Source: an uncultured Lachnoclostridium sp. (GTDB taxonomy: Bacteria > Bacillota > Clostridia > Lachnospirales > Lachnospiraceae). From it: a stretch of DNA of 40,030 bases. The notes under the pieces were generated by a model. That model was not told where the DNA came from. It saw only the letters and a list, made by a program, of their open reading frames with translations, and did no database searches. Location: assembly GCA_946402335.1 (NCBI GenBank), contig CAMIWE010000017.1, positions 1 to 40,030 on the forward strand. The letters run 5' to 3'. Shown here piece after piece: positions 22,515-31,197 of this stretch (the first letter of the stretch is position 1; each line of letters opens with the position of its first letter). The position numbers and the translations under genes were made by a program.

Positions 22515-23300
22515 ATGTGGATTTGCGACATAGGTGTCGGTGGAACGTTCGGAAGGGAATTTGAAGAGAACCGTTCCAACGGAATGGGTTTTTGGCTGCT
22601 TGTTTTGATCAGATCCAAAGCCCGGTTTGAAATTAACGGAAAGCTGGTGGAGATCCGGAAGCCTTCGTATGTTTTGTTACGGCCGGATACACCGGTTATT
22701 TTCGGACCGCTCCGCGGCAATATGGTCATTGACTGGATCGGATTTTACACCCAGGGCGATGACGTTCCGTGGATGGACCGTACCGGAGTACGGTTCGATA
22801 CGCCGGTTGCCTATTCGGAATCGGAGGAGCTGACCGAGATCCTTCATACGGCACATTTTGAACACTATCTTGCGGACCGTCTCCATGTCGAGATGGAATC
22901 CCTGATCATGCGCATGCTCTGCATGCAGCTCGTGCGCCTTTCAAAGGATGCCGAGAACAAGAACCAGGGCTTCTCGAGAGCAAAGGCGAATCTGCTGAAC
23001 GGCCTTAGGGTAGAGATTTATTCCCATCCCGAAGGCATCGGTTCGGTAGACGATATGGCGGCCAAGCTCGGGCTGAGCCGTTCCGGTCTGCAGCATATGT
23101 ACAAGAACATGTTCGGAACACAGATTTCCTTAGACGTGATCACTTCCCGTATCAATTACTCGAAGAAACTGTTAAAGGCAACCAAATGCCCGCTTCGTGA
23201 AATCGCGGCGATGTGCGGTTACCAGAACGAATTCTATTTCATGCGGCAGTTCAAAAACGTGACCGGCATGACCCCGAGTGAATACCGTTCCGCGCACTGA
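22515..23300 (+). CDS. AraC-family transcriptional regulator
   Basis: A 261-residue regulator. The C-terminal about 100 residues form the paired helix-turn-helix of AraC proteins: SVDDMAAKLGLSRSGLQHMY (first motif) and LREIAAMCGYQNEFYFMRQF with the end signature GMTPSEYR (second motif). The N-terminal half (about 1-150) is a cupin-like sensor with strands such as FEINGKLVEIRKPSYVLLRP. The ATG at 22515 follows GGAAGGAAAG. It is 113 bases after the DUF1858 gene without an obvious promoter or terminator between. No metabolic target is adjacent on its own strand. Confidence 0.9.
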   Translation: MWICDIGVGGTFGREFEENRSNGMGFWLLVLIRSKARFEINGKLVEIRKPSYVLLRPDTPVIFGPLRGNMVIDWIGFYTQGDDVPWMDRTGVRFDTPVAYSESEELTEILHTAHFEHYLADRLHVEMESLIMRMLCMQLVRLSKDAENKNQGFSRAKANLLNGLRVEIYSHPEGIGSVDDMAAKLGLSRSGLQHMYKNMFGTQISLDVITSRINYSKKLLKATKCPLREIAAMCGYQNEFYFMRQFKNVTGMTPSEYRSAH

Positions 23301-23340
23301 ACAGTAATACTGTTAACAACAGAACATAAGACAATGAAAA

Positions 23341-23372
23341 CGCCGGCAGGGCTTATCCTGCCGGCGTACTTT
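23341..23372. terminator. Bidirectional terminator, AraC / spermidine-synthase-like
   Basis: A perfect 10-base stem CGCCGGCAGG with CCTGCCGGCG around GCTTAT. TACTTTTATG follows on the plus strand and TTTTCATTG on the minus strand. Confidence 0.85.
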
Positions 23373-23389
23373 TATGCTTAAGGCCGGTT

Positions 23390-25003
23390 TTAACGGAGGG
23401 CTTCAATCAGGCCCTTCAGTCCTTCTTTCCGGTAGATGTCCTTATAGTAGGAAACCTCATCCCGGATCATGCTGTCAATAACCTTCATCCCGAGCAGTTC
23501 CACGGGGGCTTTGTCGTCGGTCATGATATGCTTCCCGCCGTGATACACGAAGGAGTCGTTGCGAATCTCCCCAAAGAGCGTGATGAGCTCGGGGTCCGAA
23601 ACCAGGGCAACGTTACGGTTGAAGGTATCCATCATCGAATCCGTTTTCATCGCGTACAAAATGGAATTGGTTCCGGAGGGTTCTATGATGCGGACCTCCG
23701 GAAAGACGGAAGCAATCGTGTCGGAAAGATATTCGTTGATGCTGACGCTGCCGCTCCCGCGCATGTTGAAGTTTACGACCATCACGCCGTCGTCACGAAG
23801 GTGATCCTTTACGAGCGTAAAGAACTCCACAGAAGACATCTGGAACGGAATCGTAATATCCTGGTAGGCGTCCACCATGATCACGTCATATTTTTTATCA
23901 ATGACATTCAGATAGGCGCGTCCGTCATAGGTAATGACCGGAATGTCTTCGGAAAGATGAAAATAGCGGTGGGCAAGATCGGTAATCTTCTGATCGATCT
24001 CGACACCGGTGAAATGAATTCCTTCAAAATACCGTCCGCACTGTGTGGCGAAGGTTCCGGTTCCCATTCCGAGGACAAGCGCGTCGATGGACTCCTTTTC
24101 CATCAGCCCGGCCATCATCGGAGCAGCCATTGCGTAGTCGTAATAGGCACCGGTCAGGTGACGCTCCTTCTCGTAAACCGACTGTACCCCGAACAGAACG
24201 TTTGTGGAAAGGGCAATCTCATAATCGTTCTCATACACCTGAAGGTAGTTGTAAATCGATTCCCCCTCATAGGTCAGGTCCTTATCCCAGAAGGCAAAGC
24301 TGTCATTGTGTCCGAAGATGCAGCACACAAGAAAGATCACGACGGAAACAGGCACTTTCTTCATCTTCTTAAGGGCGATGTGAGAGGTGAGGAAATAGAT
24401 CAGGGACAGCGCAAGCAGGATGCCTGCGAAGACAAGAAACGTGATCGCGGTGCCGACGGTCGGGATGCTGATAAAGGTCGGGACAAATGTGCCGATGATG
24501 CTGCCGATCGTGTTGAAGGCGTACAGGTTTCCGACGGTGCGTCCGCTGTCATTCAGGCTGTCCATCGTGTACTTGACGAGGGAGGGTGTTACCGTTCCCA
24601 AAAGGAAAAGGGGAAATACAAAGATGACCATGCAGGTTACGAACCCGGCGATGATCAGGAAATTATTGTTGACCGTGAAGATTAACAGCGCGGAGATGCC
24701 GACGATGAGGTATTTGCCGACAACCGGGATCAAGGCAATCCATATCGCTGCCACGATGATCCGCGCATAAAGACGGTCGGGGTTCGGATTTTTATCCGCG
24801 CTCCTTCCTCCGTAAATATTTCCGAGTGCCATGGCGATCATGATGGTTCCGATAATGATCGTCCACACAATCTGTGAAGAACTAAAATATGGCGCAAGCA
24901 AACGACTTGCGCCAAGTTCTACTGCCATCACGGACATTCCCGCGAAAAATTCGGTCAGATAAAGATAGATTTTGTTGCTAAGAATCGGACGTTTACTGTC
25001 CAT
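23390..25003 (-). CDS. Membrane-fused spermidine synthase-like protein
   Basis: A 537-residue fusion. The N-terminal half (to about 235) has about seven or eight hydrophobic segments resembling an MFS-like transporter domain (FFAGMSVMAVELGASRLLAPYF). The C-terminal half is a spermidine-synthase fold with a nucleotide-binding motif VLGMGTGTF (about 310-318), the acidic GVEIDQKI, and the catalytic-type VDAYQDITIPFQ. It could transfer an aminopropyl group from decarboxylated SAM to a polyamine, but no speD, speA or speB gene lies nearby, so polyamine synthesis is not shown. The ATG at 25003 follows AGGAGGA. It follows mecA by 40 bases on the same strand, so the two are probably co-transcribed. 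Confidence 0.88.
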   Translation of the reverse strand: MDSKRPILSNKIYLYLTEFFAGMSVMAVELGASRLLAPYFSSSQIVWTIIIGTIMIAMALGNIYGGRSADKNPNPDRLYARIIVAAIWIALIPVVGKYLIVGISALLIFTVNNNFLIIAGFVTCMVIFVFPLFLLGTVTPSLVKYTMDSLNDSGRTVGNLYAFNTIGSIIGTFVPTFISIPTVGTAITFLVFAGILLALSLIYFLTSHIALKKMKKVPVSVVIFLVCCIFGHNDSFAFWDKDLTYEGESIYNYLQVYENDYEIALSTNVLFGVQSVYEKERHLTGAYYDYAMAAPMMAGLMEKESIDALVLGMGTGTFATQCGRYFEGIHFTGVEIDQKITDLAHRYFHLSEDIPVITYDGRAYLNVIDKKYDVIMVDAYQDITIPFQMSSVEFFTLVKDHLRDDGVMVVNFNMRGSGSVSINEYLSDTIASVFPEVRIIEPSGTNSILYAMKTDSMMDTFNRNVALVSDPELITLFGEIRNDSFVYHGGKHIMTDDKAPVELLGMKVIDSMIRDEVSYYKDIYRKEGLKGLIEALR

Positions 25004-25043
25004 AATTCCTCCTGTGATTAACCCGGGCCCGAAGCCCCGCCGG

Positions 25044-25781
25044 TCAGAATTCAGCCAGCTGTTTCATTACGTCTTCGGTCATAAGACAGGTATAATGCTC
25101 TTTATAATACGGCAGATTGGCTTTCGGAAGCATTTCCGCGTATTCGCATGCGATATTGCAGATGCGGTTGAAATCCGTTGCCGAATTGTCTTCTAAGAAG
25201 ACGCAGAGCAGATAGGAACGCTCCCTGTCATTCCGGTAAAGGGTTGCCTTGCCGGAATAAAAGCCCTGTACGGATTTCGCAAATGCGATCAGGTGATCAA
25301 GCGTGCGGAAGCGGAATACCTTGAGCTCGGAAATGGCAATTTCCGGAAGCGGGGCATTCGGAAGCTCGTCCTTGCGGGCAACTTCGCCGAGACGCTTTTT
25401 GAACATTTCGAGCATCGAAGAATCAAGCAGGGTAGGTGCGGATTCCGCTTCGTTCGAAACGGAGTCGTCCTCGTCCTCGCCATCTTCTTTCTTATAAGGG
25501 GTAAAGGTGGAAAAACGCGCGTCCAGTTCCTCGGGATTCTCGACCTTTGTAATGATCAGAATCAGGGATTCGGGAGAGGTCGGTATGGCTTCGATCATGA
25601 GCGGAGAGTTGTCCGCTTCAAAATTGAATTCCTCCGATGCCCGCTCCATCATGTCGCTGAACAGTTCCTTTGCCTTGCCGGAGCCGTAGGCAAACTCACT
25701 GAGTTTCAGGTGACGTTCCCGCAGGTCCTGGGGATTCAAGGTGCAACGAATCTGGTTATCACTGATTTTTTCAATCTTCAT
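25044..25781 (-). CDS. mecA: Adaptor protein MecA
   Basis: MecA delivers substrates to the ClpC unfoldase for degradation by ClpCP and helps ClpC assemble; in Bacillus subtilis it targets the competence factor ComK. The 245-residue product has the N-terminal substrate-binding domain (MKIEKISDNQIRCTLNPQDL), an acidic linker of about 20 residues near 97-116 (EDGEDEDD), and the C-terminal ClpC-binding domain (about 140-245, ending KQLAEF). No comK is seen in the window. The ATG at 25781 follows GAAAGGAG. It is read first in an operon with the spermidine-synthase-like gene. Confidence 0.93.
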   Translation of the reverse strand: MKIEKISDNQIRCTLNPQDLRERHLKLSEFAYGSGKAKELFSDMMERASEEFNFEADNSPLMIEAIPTSPESLILIITKVENPEELDARFSTFTPYKKEDGEDEDDSVSNEAESAPTLLDSSMLEMFKKRLGEVARKDELPNAPLPEIAISELKVFRFRTLDHLIAFAKSVQGFYSGKATLYRNDRERSYLLCVFLEDNSATDFNRICNIACEYAEMLPKANLPYYKEHYTCLMTEDVMKQLAEF

Positions 25782-25859
25782 AAGCCCGGCTCCTTTCCTG
25801 TGAAGTCTTTCGGATGGGGTAATTCCTGCCGGCCGCAGCCGGTTCGGTTCCCTATCTCT

Positions 25860-25911
25860 ATTATACCATCTAAGGTACTTGAAGTATAAGGGAAATATGC
25901 ACCAAAGTCAA
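25860..25911 (-). promoter_or_regulatory. mecA promoter region, two candidates
   Basis: Minus strand: a distal promoter, TTGACT (25911-25906), 17 bases, TATACT (25888-25883); and a proximal extended -10, TGGTATAAT, with TATAAT at 25865-25860. Either or both may drive mecA. Confidence 0.65.
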
Positions 25912-26369
25912 TGAACTTTTTGTGAAATCTGACTGACCGGAAAGCTACACGCGGACGTGTGTTTCGGCAAATGGGGGAAAATCCCAAGAAAGCCTGTGCA
26001 ACCTGTCAATAGACGGGATTCCGGCGCGGCGGTTATACTGAAAACGTGGCGGGTTTCTGAAGATGAAACGTTACGAAAAAACGGTTCCGGGAATAAGGGG
26101 TAATATACTGCGGACGGGAATCTCTTATCTGAAACGGAAACTTTCGCATATATGGTTGTACTATGCGATCGTATCGGCACCTGCGACAGCAATCCTGCCG
26201 GACGGAGAGACTGCGGAACGGGAAATACCATTTGCACACATACTGTCGGAAAGCAGTCGCTCCCAACGGGGGATGTTTCCTTAGGGAGAACGGATCGTTT
26301 CAAATTATCTTCCTTTTCCGTTTAAAATGTGGTATACTGTGTTCGCTTAGTACTTATCCGGAGGGGAAG
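25912..26369. other. 458-base intergenic region, mecA / GH18 lipoprotein
   Basis: No supported gene. Short frames exist on both strands, but none has a ribosome binding site or a recognisable product. A small inverted repeat, ACACG-CGGA-CGTGT, lies near 25948, and a TATACT at 26034-26039 lacks a -35. The GH18 promoter lies at the right end. Confidence 0.5.
26330..26338 (+). promoter_or_regulatory. Extended -10 promoter of the GH18 gene
   Basis: TGGTATACT (26330-26338), an extended -10, 31 bases before the start codon, without a good -35. Confidence 0.5.
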
Positions 26370-28055
26370 ATGAGAAGAAAGATTTTAATTCTGATCGGTC
26401 TGATGCTCCTTGGTCTGACGGCCTGCTCGATTGACCGCGGGGCCGGCGGAGACCATGGGGACAGCGGCGCGAAGGCGTCGAAAGAGAAGGCCAATCTCAA
26501 AGAATATTATAAATTATCAAACGACCTGTTTCTGGTCGTAACGAACGGCGTGGTAAGCGAAGAACGGGCAATCCGCAGCAACGGGCAGGTTTATGTCCCG
26601 TTCAGCATTGTAAAGAGCATGGACAGCCGGTTCTATTACAACCGCACGGAGGAGCAGCTGATCATTACGACGCCGGAATCGGTGCTTTACTACTGGCCGG
26701 ACAGCAACAAGCATACGCTTGACGGCAACACCGTGCAGGACGATACGGCGATGCTCCGCACATTTGACGGAAAGTTGTATCTTTCGGTATCCGTATTTTC
26801 AAGCTATGCCGATGTTTCGACCCGTGTGATCAACGAGCCGCAGCGTGTGGTTATGTACCGGAACGGAAAGAAACTTCCGACGGTGAATACGACGAAGGAC
26901 ACGGTAATCCGCCTCGGCGCTTCAATACAGAAGGATATTGTTGAGGAACTGAAGGCCGGCACGCAGATCGTGCGGACCGGAAGCGCGGAGAACGGATATC
27001 TTCCCGTTGCCACGGTTGACGGTATGGCGGGCTTTGTTTCCCAGATGGATATCAGCGCGGAGACACAGACCGTTTTGTATGAGAAGACGGTAAATTATCC
27101 GCGTATCACGACGATTGACCATGTGCACCTGATGTGGCATCAGATGTGGGCGACACAGGGCGCGGCCGAGCTTCGTTCAATGGTGCAGAATACGAAGGGA
27201 ATCAACGTCGTATCCCCGACCTGGTTCGATTTTAAGGACACGAGCGGGGCGATTACCTCGTTTGCCAACGAGTCCTACGTGCAGGAGGCGCACAGCCGCG
27301 GCATGCAGGTATGGGCGCTCTGCAGTGACTTTGCAAAGGACGTAAAGGGACTTGATATCCTTTCCAATACCGTCTCCCGGATCAACCTTGAGAACAACCT
27401 CATCAACGAGGTGACGCGTGTCGGCGCAGACGGCATCAACCTTGACTTCGAGTACATTACGAAGGATTCCGGCCCGCATTACATCCAGTTTATCCGTGAG
27501 CTGTATCTGCTTTGCAGACGCCATAACCTGGCGCTTAGCGTGGACAACTTTGTTCCGAATGCCGGCAAATCCCAATACCAGCTCGCCGATCAGGCGGAAA
27601 TCATCGACTATGTGATCTTTATGGCATACGATGAGCATTATAAGGGTTCCGGCGCCGGTGCGGTTGCATCGTTCCCGTGGGTGCAGATGTCCGTGAACAA
27701 TGCGATTGCCATCGTCCCAAATGAGAAGATCGTTCTCGGTATTCCGTTATATAACCGTATGTGGATGACCAATGCCGCAGGCGAACTGAGTCTTGAAGAC
27801 AACGGTATGGCAAAGCATGCCGAGACCGCCAAGGCCAACGCGACGCCGGTATGGGACGAAGATTTAAAACAGTATTACTGTGAGTACACGAAGGGCAAGG
27901 ATAAGAATGCCGTCAAGTACCAGATCTGGCTGGAAGACGTTACTTCTCTTGAGTATAAACTGAACCTGATTCCCGAGTATAATCTGGCCGGCTACGCCGG
28001 ATGGAAGCTCGGGCTCGAGTCCTCGGATGTATGGCCGCTTCTTGAGAAATACTAG
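26370..28055 (+). CDS. GH18-family lipoprotein with SH3-like domain
   Basis: A 561-residue surface lipoprotein. The signal peptide ends in the lipobox LTAC (about residues 16-19) for lipidation. Next comes a stalk region resembling the copper-amine-oxidase N-terminal domain (VTNGVVSEERAIRSNGQVYV, to about 155). A bacterial SH3-like domain follows (about 160-230, IVRTGSAENGYLPVATVDGM). The rest is a GH18 TIM barrel with the catalytic DxxDxDxE-type motif DGINLDFE, where Glu361 is the predicted acid. GH18 enzymes cleave chitin or peptidoglycan-related N-acetylglucosamine chains; the SH3 domain suggests a cell-wall target. The ATG at 26370 follows GGAGGGG. The frame stays open to 26163, but that stretch is not coding. 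It stands alone between its promoter and terminator. Confidence 0.92.
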   Translation: MRRKILILIGLMLLGLTACSIDRGAGGDHGDSGAKASKEKANLKEYYKLSNDLFLVVTNGVVSEERAIRSNGQVYVPFSIVKSMDSRFYYNRTEEQLIITTPESVLYYWPDSNKHTLDGNTVQDDTAMLRTFDGKLYLSVSVFSSYADVSTRVINEPQRVVMYRNGKKLPTVNTTKDTVIRLGASIQKDIVEELKAGTQIVRTGSAENGYLPVATVDGMAGFVSQMDISAETQTVLYEKTVNYPRITTIDHVHLMWHQMWATQGAAELRSMVQNTKGINVVSPTWFDFKDTSGAITSFANESYVQEAHSRGMQVWALCSDFAKDVKGLDILSNTVSRINLENNLINEVTRVGADGINLDFEYITKDSGPHYIQFIRELYLLCRRHNLALSVDNFVPNAGKSQYQLADQAEIIDYVIFMAYDEHYKGSGAGAVASFPWVQMSVNNAIAIVPNEKIVLGIPLYNRMWMTNAAGELSLEDNGMAKHAETAKANATPVWDEDLKQYYCEYTKGKDKNAVKYQIWLEDVTSLEYKLNLIPEYNLAGYAGWKLGLESSDVWPLLEKY

Positions 28056-28106
28056 TACGCCGCAGCGGGAATGAACGCCTCCCGCCGAAAGGAACAGCAA
28101 ATAAAT

Positions 28107-28154
28107 AACCGCTGTCAATTAGGTTTTCGGTAACCTGTTGACAGCGGTTTTTGT
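28107..28154. terminator. Bidirectional terminator after GH18 gene
   Basis: CCGCTGTCAA (28109-28118) pairs with TTGACAGCGG (28138-28147), with an inner AGGTT/AACCT stem. TTTTTG follows on plus and TTATTTATTTG on minus, serving the convergent gene too. Confidence 0.88.
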
Positions 28155-28170
28155 AATGAATGAGCGATTC

Positions 28171-29595
28171 TTAACGGATGCGGCTTCTCCGGCTGCGGCG
28201 CGATCTCTCGCGAAGGATCACGATGAAAAGGAGAACGGCGGCGAGCACACATACGCCTGCGATAGCGGCGGGAAGCACCCATTCGGGCGTTCCGGTTTCG
28301 CCGGAAGCCGGTGTGGAGCGATCAGCGGAATCCGTTGACGTTTCTTCGGGAACAGCAGTCGGCGTCGGCACCTCGGTAGGAAGCGGTGTCGGAGTCGGCG
28401 TAAGAAGAGGCAGATAACCGCGGAACACGGTACCGCACTCGGTGCAGGTGTATTCCGCAATCCCCTGTTCGGTAAGCGTGGATTCCGAAACGGTTGTATA
28501 TTCTTCGCCCGGCGTATGAACCGGCAGAGTGTAATTGTCAAAGTAAGTATAGCCGCAGGTACGGCACATATGCATGGTCTTGCCCGGCTCGGTACAGGAA
28601 GCGGGAATTTCGGATACGTCGAAAGTCGGATCCTTGCAGTCACCGTGCGGCAGCAGGTTTACGTTATAGGTCTTTCGCTCGTCTCTTGTGAAATGATACA
28701 CGTTTCCGGAATCACTGAACACCCAGTCCATGATCTCGCCGCACTGCTTTTCGCAATAGGCGCGGCGGTTCGTGTTGTCCTCAAAGAAGGTGATGAAGCC
28801 CTCCAGTGTGTTGTTTTTGATAAAGCCGTCACGCTGGAAACGTTTCGGATATACGATATACATGCCGACGAGGCCGCCGCTGTGCACATATCCGTGGTCG
28901 GAAAGGAATCCCTTTATGCTGATGGTATTGCCGTCCATGTCGGGATAGCCGGCGGCACAGATTCCGCCTAAAAATTCCTCGTCCCTTGTCGAAGCGTCTT
29001 TATCGATATTGATCAAGGTAACGTCGGCCTTGCAGGAGCGTACCACGGAGTTGCCGTAACCGATGATTCCGCCGACGCCGAACATTTTCCCGGTTACGTC
29101 GAGGCGGAGCGTTCCGCTTACTTCGCAGTTTTCAATCGTGCTTTCGGAGGCATATCCGGCGATTCCGCCGACAAAACAGTCGGCTTCAATGTCCGTAAAA
29201 ATATCCACGCCGAGCAGCCGTACGTTCTTCACCTCGGCATGCTCCAAAAGCGCAAACAGTCCGCAGAAAACGGTATCGTAGGTCTTACGGTTTCCGTCGT
29301 AGGTGACGCGCGTTTCCGTGGAAACGGCAGGCTTATTCAGATTTAAGAGAATGTGGTTGTTTCCGTCAAAGCGTCCGGAAAATGTGATCGCCGGCCACTC
29401 GACACCGTTTAAATCGATGTCGCTCATCAGCAGGTAGTTTCCGGAAGGATTGTCCGCGATCTGCAGGAGATCCTCTGCGGTATAAATCCGGATCACGTCG
29501 CCCGACCCGTCTGCGGCGGATGCGCGGGGACCCGTCACTGCAGTGCATACCAGTAAGAGCAGCAGAAACAGGGATACATAAGATGTTGCTTTCAC
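28171..29595 (-). CDS. Secreted GLUG-repeat surface protein with C-terminal membrane anchor
   Basis: A 474-residue protein beginning at a GTG (29595) after GGAGG. Residues 1-27 are a signal peptide (SLFLLLLLVCTAV...ASAA). The body has GLUG-like repeats such as FVGGIAGYASESTIENCEVSG and VGGIIGYGNSVVRSC, which form beta-helix structures in surface proteins. A Cys-rich segment (about 335-395) has paired CRTCGYTY and CTECGTVF motifs, so it may bind metal or form disulfides. A Thr/Pro spacer (TPTPTPLPTEVPTPT) leads to one hydrophobic segment (about 440-463) and an Arg/Ser tail (RERSRRSRRSRIR) that faces the cytoplasm. It lies 28 bases downstream of the antiporter gene and is probably co-transcribed. 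Function unknown. Confidence 0.8.
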   Translation of the reverse strand: MKATSYVSLFLLLLLVCTAVTGPRASAADGSGDVIRIYTAEDLLQIADNPSGNYLLMSDIDLNGVEWPAITFSGRFDGNNHILLNLNKPAVSTETRVTYDGNRKTYDTVFCGLFALLEHAEVKNVRLLGVDIFTDIEADCFVGGIAGYASESTIENCEVSGTLRLDVTGKMFGVGGIIGYGNSVVRSCKADVTLINIDKDASTRDEEFLGGICAAGYPDMDGNTISIKGFLSDHGYVHSGGLVGMYIVYPKRFQRDGFIKNNTLEGFITFFEDNTNRRAYCEKQCGEIMDWVFSDSGNVYHFTRDERKTYNVNLLPHGDCKDPTFDVSEIPASCTEPGKTMHMCRTCGYTYFDNYTLPVHTPGEEYTTVSESTLTEQGIAEYTCTECGTVFRGYLPLLTPTPTPLPTEVPTPTAVPEETSTDSADRSTPASGETGTPEWVLPAAIAGVCVLAAVLLFIVILRERSRRSRRSRIR

Positions 29596-29623
29596 GTCTG
29601 GCCTCCTAGTAACCGAGAACAGG

Positions 29624-30847
29624 TCAGCTTTGCGCGGCCGGTTCCGGTGCTGTCCCGTCCGGTTCCGCCGGAGCTTCGGGATATTTCGTATATAGGAATT
29701 TTAATATAATCGGCGTCGCAATGGAAGAGCAAAGAATCAAAAGAATGACCGATGTGAAATATTTGGCATCGAGAAGCCCAACCCCGAGACCCTTCTGGGC
29801 AACGATCAGGGCAACCTCTCCACGCGTCATCATGCCGCATCCGATCTTCAGCGCTTCGGAACGGCGGAACCGCATACAGCGGGAGATGAGGCCGCATCCG
29901 ATCAGCTTTGCCGCCATCGCCACGATAACGAAGCATACGGAGAAACCGAGCAGCGGAACGATCTCCGAGAGTTTGATATCGGTCTTGATTCCGATACTCG
30001 CGAAGAACACCGGTCCGAAAAGCATGTAGGAATTGATGTCCATCTTCCGAGCGATGTATTTCGAGTCGCGGACGTTGCAGAGGATGATGCCTGCGGCAAA
30101 TGCGCCCGTGATATCGGCAATTCCGAAGAAGCGCTCCGCGCAGTATGCCATTAACAGGCAGAGGGCCAGACCCGCAATCGGGATACGTCTCGTGTGCGGA
30201 TGCTTCGCGTCATACCATTTGAAGATTTTATAGACGACGAAACCGAACAGGAACACCCACGTGAAGAATAAAAGCGTGTGCCAGATCGTCTGCGCGGGAG
30301 TGATCGAATCGTCTTTTAATCCGAGGACAAATGTGAGTACGATAATGCCGATGACGTCGTCGATGATCGCGGCGCTTAAGATCGTCGTTCCGATGCGACC
30401 GGAAAGGTATCCCATTTCCTTCAGGGATTCAACCGTAATGCCGACGCTTGTGGCGGTCATGATGCAGCCGATCATGACGGCGTTTAAAAAGCCGGGATCA
30501 TGGAAGCCGATTCCGTAATACAGCATGTAAAGGGCGGTTCCGCCGGCCATCGGAACGGCTACGCCGAAGCAGGCGATCAGCGTTGCGGCAATGCCGGATT
30601 TCGCAAGATCCTTTAAGTCGGTCTCAAGCCCTGCCGAGAACATCAGCAAAACGACGCCGATCTCCGCCATGGTCGAAAGAAAATCGCCGGAGCGGACGAG
30701 TCCGAATACGGAAGGTCCGATTAAAAGTCCCGCAAGAATTTCACCGACAACCTGCGGAACACGGAATTTCCGGACAATCATGCCGAGAAATTTCGCCGAC
30801 GTGATAATGATTGCCAGTTCCAGAAAAACGATATTACCTTTGTCCAT
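29624..30847 (-). CDS. CPA2-family cation/proton antiporter
   Basis: A 407-residue antiporter related to KefB/NapA. It has about 12 hydrophobic segments and opens with the family stretch LPQ-type RVPQVVGEILAGLLIGP (about 29-45). The ion-binding pair is Asp163-Asp164 in AAIIDDVIGIIV; in NapA and NhaA an Asp-Asp pair goes with electrogenic Na+/H+ exchange, whereas KefB/C have a Gln-Asp type site. No RCK/KTN domain follows, so it is not a glutathione-gated Kef channel. The ATG at 30847 follows GGAGG; the frame opens back to 30910 without a site. A candidate minus-strand promoter (TTTACG 30890-30885, 17 bases, TATATA 30867-30862) lies just upstream. Confidence 0.9.
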   Translation of the reverse strand: MDKGNIVFLELAIIITSAKFLGMIVRKFRVPQVVGEILAGLLIGPSVFGLVRSGDFLSTMAEIGVVLLMFSAGLETDLKDLAKSGIAATLIACFGVAVPMAGGTALYMLYYGIGFHDPGFLNAVMIGCIMTATSVGITVESLKEMGYLSGRIGTTILSAAIIDDVIGIIVLTFVLGLKDDSITPAQTIWHTLLFFTWVFLFGFVVYKIFKWYDAKHPHTRRIPIAGLALCLLMAYCAERFFGIADITGAFAAGIILCNVRDSKYIARKMDINSYMLFGPVFFASIGIKTDIKLSEIVPLLGFSVCFVIVAMAAKLIGCGLISRCMRFRRSEALKIGCGMMTRGEVALIVAQKGLGVGLLDAKYFTSVILLILCSSIATPIILKFLYTKYPEAPAEPDGTAPEPAAQS

Positions 30848-31197
30848 GAGTGCCTCCGCGCTATATATATTAAGTATATATTTCCGTAAAATAATCTGTG
30901 TCGCTAACATCTGATTCTAGGTTTCTTGAGTGCAAAAAGCAATTGGCAAAAAAAGCGAATTTATGCGCATTTTCCTGAGGAGGATTAAGCGATTTGTTGA
31001 AAAAATGACGGGTATCCGCGAAAACGGCGGAAAGGGGCACGGGTTTTGTGAAAATCCCGTGGTCTTTGTTGACGGAGGAAACGGATTGTGATATAGTGAA
31101 ACTGTGTTATTGGGGACAGACGGGGACACCGGAATGCGGGTGCGTAAGACGCATTTCGAAACAGAGGAAACAGGTCAGAGGAAAAGGTATAACGGGT
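30848..31197. other. 350-base intergenic region, antiporter / mgsA-like
   Basis: No supported gene. It contains the candidate antiporter promoter, the mgsA-like promoter at 31069-31097, and an imperfect hairpin CACGGGTTTT (31038-31047) with AAAATCCCGTG (31051-31061) directly before that promoter. TGCGT-AAG-ACGCA (31141-31153) lies in the leader. Confidence 0.6.
31069..31097 (+). promoter_or_regulatory. Promoter of the methylglyoxal-synthase-like gene
   Basis: TTGACG (31069-31074), 17-base spacer, TATAGT (31092-31097). The leader is about 95 bases. Confidence 0.78.

Noticed and set aside
23528-24685. 385-residue open frame antisense to the spermidine-synthase-like gene
   Set aside because: His/Asp/Arg-rich composition typical of an antisense shadow, and the minus-strand gene has clear domains.
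26063-26284. Possible 73-residue gene upstream of the GH18 lipoprotein
   Set aside because: No proper ribosome binding site, no recognisable product, and the overlapping frames on both strands are equally open.
26163-26369. Longer N-terminus for the GH18 protein
   Set aside because: The lipobox signal peptide starts exactly at 26370 after a good ribosome binding site, and the predicted promoter lies within the longer frame.
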